Made by a program: the position numbers and the translations under genes. A stretch of 9,895 nucleotides of DNA. Origin: Lachnospiraceae bacterium UBA7225 (GTDB taxonomy: Bacteria > Bacillota > Clostridia > Lachnospirales > Lachnospiraceae). Positions 6,907 to 9,895 of the stretch are shown here, one piece after another; within the stretch, counting starts at the first letter, position 1, and every line of letters starts with the position of its first letter. Where the stretch lies: assembly GCA_002473385.1 (NCBI GenBank), contig DKTR01000017.1, positions 1 through 9,895 of the forward strand. The letters run 5' to 3'. The notes beneath the pieces were generated by a model. The model saw only the letters and a program-made list of their open reading frames with translations. It did not search any database and was not told the origin of the DNA.

Positions 6907-6992
6907 CGGAGAGCAAGGGATTCGAACCCTCGGTGGGTATTAGCCACACGGCTTTTCGAGAGCCGCACCTTAAACCACTCGGACAACTCTCC
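6907..6992 (-). tRNA. tRNA-Ser (anticodon CGA)
   Basis: Read on the minus strand, this 86-base gene begins GGAGAGTTGTCCGAGTGG and ends with the matching acceptor arm GCTCTCC plus discriminator G. The anticodon stem CGGCT/AGCCG encloses the loop CTCGAAA, giving anticodon CGA, which reads UCG serine codons. The T-loop GGTTCGAATCC is standard. A long variable arm (GUGGCUAAUACCCAC region) is typical of class II serine tRNAs. The bases after the discriminator are CTC, so the CCA tail is not encoded and must be added enzymatically. Confidence 0.97.
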
Positions 6993-7024
6993 ATCTGTAC
7001 ATCCAACAAGTGGATGCATGGCTG

Positions 7025-7053
7025 ATTATAGCAGAGTTTTTGCCATCTGTCAA
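7025..7053 (-). promoter_or_regulatory. Perfect consensus promoter of tRNA-Ser
   Basis: On the minus strand TTGACA (7053-7048), an exact 17-base spacer and TATAAT (7030-7025) match the sigma-A consensus at all twelve positions. Transcription would start near 7018, 26 bases before the mature tRNA. The leader contains a small CATCCA/TGGATG hairpin (7000-7016), which may help 5' processing. Such a strong promoter suits a stable RNA gene. Confidence 0.92.
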
Positions 7054-7058
7054 AGAAA

Positions 7059-7078
7059 ATTCGCAAAGATTCGTAAAG
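7059..7078. repeat. 10-bp tandem direct repeat upstream of the two-component operon
   Basis: ATTCGCAAAG (7059-7068) is followed directly by ATTCGTAAAG (7069-7078), differing at one base. A period of ten bases places both copies on the same DNA face. The pair lies between the tRNA promoter and the weak kinase promoter. AraC-type regulators such as the one encoded at 8996 typically bind direct repeats, so autoregulation is possible but inferred. Confidence 0.4.
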
Positions 7079-7080
7079 TA

Positions 7081-7092
7081 GTGGCAAAATCT
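7081..7092 (+). repeat. GTGGCAAAATCT motif, copy 1
   Basis: This 12-base motif just upstream of the kinase promoter is repeated exactly at 9818-9829, after the response-regulator terminator. Both copies sit in probable promoter regions. A 12-base match can arise by chance in a window this size, so it is only a candidate regulator site. Confidence 0.3.
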
Positions 7093-7094
7093 GA

Positions 7095-7122
7095 TTGTGA
7101 TAGTAAGAAAATGTAGTATACT
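7095..7122 (+). promoter_or_regulatory. Probable promoter of the histidine kinase/response regulator operon
   Basis: TTGTGA (7095-7100) matches four of six -35 bases. After a 16-base spacer, TATACT (7117-7122) matches five of six -10 bases. The weak -35 suggests that an activator may help. The start would be near 7129, about 35 bases before the kinase gene. Confidence 0.5.
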
Positions 7123-7163
7123 AGACGGAAAGAGGCTGCAGTGCGGGGTGTGGGAAGGAGAGA

Positions 7164-8999
7164 ATGCGGGAGATGAGGAAAAAGGTATCCGGGTTGAAAC
7201 GGTTTTACAAATCACATTTGTGGTGTCAGATATTTACCATTTTGATTATTGCACTTCTATTTGCTGTTTTTGCGGGAAGGTGGTACCTCAGAAACGCATT
7301 TATGGATTTTGTTGAAAAAAATATTTATAGTGTGGAAAATTCAGCGCTGTCATCCTCAAACGTGATGCTGGAGTCATCATTAAGGGAGCTGGTCCAATTG
7401 GGAAGCACTATGGCAATGAACCAGGAGCTGGCGGATGTGGTCAACGGTTATCGGCAAAATCCCAGGGGCGCTTATGAAGAAAAATGCCTGTATGAGCTTT
7501 TGGGAGAATATGTGAGACGGTCACAATGGGTTATGCTGGCCACTGTTTCTGACGAAGAGGGGGTACTGTATCAGTTTGACCGCAACCTGCGGGGCGGTGC
7601 AAACAACAAATATTTGTGCGGCGGGGAAGAAACGGAACGATATTTTGGGGAAATGTATGACCGGGTTCAGCAGAAAGTAAAGAACAGACAAATTCCGCAG
7701 TATGATATGAGTGCATTTCCGGTTTCTATGAAAGAAATCCATATGATTCACCTGACATTTCCTCTCAAAGGAAGCATTCAGCGAAGGAATGTAAATGAAA
7801 ATGTGCCGGTCGTTGTGCTTTCCGTCAACACAGAAATATTTCACGAGTTTATCGAAAATCTTTATGATTACAGCGGTCAGCTTGTACAGGGATATCTGAC
7901 AGATGACAGGGATATTGTTTTCCTTCACAGAAACACGGATTATATTGGAATGCCCAGGGAAGAGTATCTCGGCAGTGATGGAATTAATCTGGAAGAAGGG
8001 ATTGCCAGAACGGGACTTACAGCTAATATTTCTATTGACGGAGCAGTTCTGGAGCATCAGGTATCAGACATTTACAATAAAGGGATGCTGATTTATAATT
8101 TATTTTTTGCGGCGGCGTTTCTGGTAATTATGTTTACAATTAAGTGGGCACTGCGGCCGGTAGATGCCATTAAGCACTCGATAGAAAAAGTAAAAAAAGG
8201 CGATTTTATGGAACTGATCCAGATTAAAGGGGAACATGAAATCTGGCAGCTTGCCAGAGAATATAATCAGATGATCACAGCGGTCTGGACCATGCATGAA
8301 GAGATGGAAAGACAGTACCAGGAGAATGTAAGGGCAATTCAGATGAAGCAGGAAGCAGAGAGGGAGGCGCTGGAATCACAGATTAATGCTCATTTTATCT
8401 GCAATACCCTGAATGCTATTAACTATGAGGTCATGGAGGCGGGTAATTATAAGGTATCTACACTGATTAAAAAGTTGTCTAATATTCTTCGGTATACTTT
8501 TGAACAGAAAAAACAGAATGTATATATGATGCAGGAAATCGCGTGGATTGAACAGTACTTATTTCTTCAGAAGCTGCGGCTGATGGATACCTTTGAGTAT
8601 GAGATTGATTTTCCCGATGAATTTATGGACTGGCCCTGCAGAAAGCTGATGCTTCAGCCTTTTGTGGAGAATTCTATTTTACATGGATTTGAGGGATGGC
8701 ATGAAGGCGGCCGTCTGCTGATCCGGGGCATAGGAGAGGATGATAAGCTGAAAATTGTGATATCAGATAACGGAAACGGAATGGATGAGGAACGGAAAAA
8801 GATGCTGCAGAGTATACTGGAGGATCCTATGAGAGGCAGGGAATTAAAAGTGGGAATTGGCATTTCCAACGTAACCATGCGCATGAAAATGTACTATGGA
8901 GAGAATTTTAAGATATATCTGGAGACAGAAGAAAATCATGGGACAACATTTACTTTCATTCTTCCCAGAACTGACCGGAAAGGGGGAGATGAGGAATGA
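7164..8999 (+). CDS. Membrane sensor histidine kinase (YesM/LytS-like, HisKA_7TM-free His_kinase family)
   Basis: This 611-residue protein senses an extracellular signal and phosphorylates the regulator encoded next. Order of parts: short basic start, membrane segment about 22-42, extracellular sensor about 43-305 (probably Cache-like, no clear motif), second membrane segment about 307-328, HAMP about 330-380 beginning ALRPVDAIK, coiled coil about 378-405, then the phosphoacceptor region with H410 in QINAHFICNTLNAI. The ATPase domain has N-box PFVENSILHG (499-508), G1 SDNGNGMD (534-541) and G2 GIGISN (564-569). In most relatives the phosphoacceptor motif reads INPHFLYNTLN; here proline is alanine and FLYN is FICN. 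ATG 7164 lies only three bases after AAGGAG (7155-7160). ATG 7173 is also possible. The stop overlaps the next start (ATGA), which implies coupled translation. Confidence 0.93.
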   Translation: MREMRKKVSGLKRFYKSHLWCQIFTILIIALLFAVFAGRWYLRNAFMDFVEKNIYSVENSALSSSNVMLESSLRELVQLGSTMAMNQELADVVNGYRQNPRGAYEEKCLYELLGEYVRRSQWVMLATVSDEEGVLYQFDRNLRGGANNKYLCGGEETERYFGEMYDRVQQKVKNRQIPQYDMSAFPVSMKEIHMIHLTFPLKGSIQRRNVNENVPVVVLSVNTEIFHEFIENLYDYSGQLVQGYLTDDRDIVFLHRNTDYIGMPREEYLGSDGINLEEGIARTGLTANISIDGAVLEHQVSDIYNKGMLIYNLFFAAAFLVIMFTIKWALRPVDAIKHSIEKVKKGDFMELIQIKGEHEIWQLAREYNQMITAVWTMHEEMERQYQENVRAIQMKQEAEREALESQINAHFICNTLNAINYEVMEAGNYKVSTLIKKLSNILRYTFEQKKQNVYMMQEIAWIEQYLFLQKLRLMDTFEYEIDFPDEFMDWPCRKLMLQPFVENSILHGFEGWHEGGRLLIRGIGEDDKLKIVISDNGNGMDEERKKMLQSILEDPMRGRELKVGIGISNVTMRMKMYYGENFKIYLETEENHGTTFTFILPRTDRKGGDEE

Positions 9000-9742
9000 G
9001 GATTATGATTGTGGAGGATGAGCAGAGGGCCAGAAGGGGATTGTATAATTTGCTGACCAGTATTTCTGATGAAGTGGAAATTGTGGCGGAGGCTCCGGAT
9101 GGAAAAAAGGCTCTGGAGCTGATAGCTGCAACACGACCGGATGTGGTATTTACAGATATTAAGATGCCCTATATGGACGGGATAGCATTGATTAAAGCAG
9201 TAAAGGCCCTGGGCATAGAATCGCGGTTTGTGATAGTTAGTGCATATGAGGATTTTCAAACGGCAAAGGCGGCAATTTCCAACGGGGTGACGGAATTTTT
9301 GATTAAGCCTGTGACATATGAAGAGACGGAGGCGGTGCTGGAAAAGCTGAAAGCATTACTGGAAAACAAGCCCTCTGCAGGCATCAGGGACCTGCGGAAA
9401 AAATATCCCGATGCACACCCGGCGGTGCTTAAGGCACTTCGGATTATTCAGGTGAACTACGCGGTTAAAATAAGTCAGAAGGAGCTGGCGGAAAGCCAGG
9501 GTATTACACAGGAATATTTCAGTTATTTATTTACCCGGGATATTGGGGAGCCTTTTTCGAAGTTTTTAAAAAATTACCGGATTGAGGTGGCTAAGACGCT
9601 GCTTCTGGAAGACGGCATTCCCAGGGAGGAGGTCCCGTATTCGATTGGGTTTTCAGATGTGAAATATTTTAATAAGGTATTCAAAGAGGTGACGGGAGAG
9701 AGCGTGGCGGAATTTGTGCGGTCCCGTAAAAACTATTTTTAA
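8996..9742 (+). CDS. Response regulator, REC plus AraC-type DNA-binding domain (YesN-like)
   Basis: This 248-residue cytoplasmic transcription regulator is the partner of the kinase. The receiver domain (about 1-120) has acidic pocket E7-D8, phosphoacceptor D54 in VFTDIKMP, conserved S82 in IVSAYEDF and K104 in FLIKPV. A short linker leads to the AraC helix-turn-helix domain (about 148-245), with ISQKELAESQGITQEYFSYLF as first motif and VPYSIGFSDVKYFNKVFKEVTGESVAEF as the second, family-typical one. Many YesN proteins are about 500 residues with a long middle region, so this is the compact form. The start overlaps the kinase stop by four bases. Likely targets are the sugar operon at 134-6844 and/or the gene after the window, since AraC-type regulators often act on neighbouring transport genes. 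Confidence 0.95.
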   Translation: MRIMIVEDEQRARRGLYNLLTSISDEVEIVAEAPDGKKALELIAATRPDVVFTDIKMPYMDGIALIKAVKALGIESRFVIVSAYEDFQTAKAAISNGVTEFLIKPVTYEETEAVLEKLKALLENKPSAGIRDLRKKYPDAHPAVLKALRIIQVNYAVKISQKELAESQGITQEYFSYLFTRDIGEPFSKFLKNYRIEVAKTLLLEDGIPREEVPYSIGFSDVKYFNKVFKEVTGESVAEFVRSRKNYF

Positions 9743-9754
9743 TACAAAAATATG

Positions 9755-9797
9755 AAAAGGCTTTCGCCTCCCGAAAAGGGCGGTGAGGGCTTTTTTT
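9755..9797 (+). terminator. Rho-independent terminator of the two-component operon
   Basis: AAAAG-GCTTTCGCC-CCC pairs with GGG-GGTGAGGGC-TTTT around a GAAAA loop (9772-9777), with a bulged G, some G-U pairs and one mismatch. Seven Ts (9791-9797) follow. It begins 13 bases after the response-regulator stop codon. Confidence 0.85.
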
Positions 9798-9817
9798 ATG
9801 GAAGAAAGATTAAAATT

Positions 9818-9829
9818 GTGGCAAAATCT
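9818..9829 (+). repeat. GTGGCAAAATCT motif, copy 2, in the leader of a gene beyond the window
   Basis: This is an exact copy of 7081-7092. It overlaps TTGTGG (9816-9821), which with TATTCT (9838-9843) 16 bases later forms a weak promoter-like pair. The remaining A/T-rich sequence to 9895 holds no gene and is probably an upstream region. The match hints that the same regulator may act here. Confidence 0.3.
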
Positions 9830-9895
9830 TAAAAAAATATTCTAAAAGTGCACCCCGGATATTAAGATCATTAGTTAAAAAAATCAACCATTTTT

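Noticed and set aside
6907..6992. tRNA-Ser as an integration site of a mobile element
   Set aside because: No second copy of the tRNA 3' end and no integrase or other mobile gene is seen in the window.
1..9895. CRISPR array, insertion sequence or phage genes
   Set aside because: No regularly spaced repeats, transposase or phage-like proteins were found; all genes fit ordinary transport and regulation roles.

Overview
The window looks like part of a Clostridia (Bacillota) chromosome, most likely a gut Lachnospiraceae. This rests on strong G-rich Shine-Dalgarno sites, tightly packed operons, a ribose-type (CUT2) sugar ABC transporter, a BadF-type kinase and a compact YesM/YesN-like two-component pair. 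The genus cannot be told from sequence alone. All protein genes are on the plus strand; one tRNA gene is on the minus strand.

Region 1 (about 60-6900) is a single sugar-utilisation operon. A near-consensus promoter at 66-94 leads into six genes. They are a cytoplasmic TIM-barrel protein resembling putative glycoside hydrolases (134-1237), a secreted sugar-binding protein (1364-2311), a double-domain sugar ABC ATPase (2453-3940), a first permease (3954-4916), a second permease (4927-5891) and a BadF/BadG/BcrA/BcrD-type sugar kinase (5888-6844). A hairpin terminator at 6852-6901 ends the operon. The predicted job is to import a sugar or small glycoside, possibly trim it, and phosphorylate it. 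The substrate cannot be read from the sequence. Small hairpins sit before and after the binding-protein gene, where they could raise its expression relative to the other genes.

The most striking point is that the second permease is broken. An exact 8-bp tandem duplication (CTGCGGGG twice, 5574-5589) shifts the frame, so translation stops at 5631. Removing one copy restores a full-length permease of about 318 residues with perfect family motifs. The allele is therefore a recent loss of function, a reversible ON/OFF switch by slippage, or an assembly error.

Region 2 (6907-7053) is a minus-strand tRNA-Ser with anticodon CGA, driven by a perfect consensus promoter. It converges on the sugar operon, and the shared hairpin could terminate both.

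Region 3 (7059-9797) is a second operon: a membrane sensor histidine kinase (7164-8999) overlapping a REC-AraC response regulator (8996-9742), followed by a terminator. Direct-repeat motifs lie upstream of the kinase. One 12-base motif there recurs just after the terminator, in what is probably the promoter region of the next gene outside the window. The pair may control the upstream sugar operon, the downstream gene, or both.
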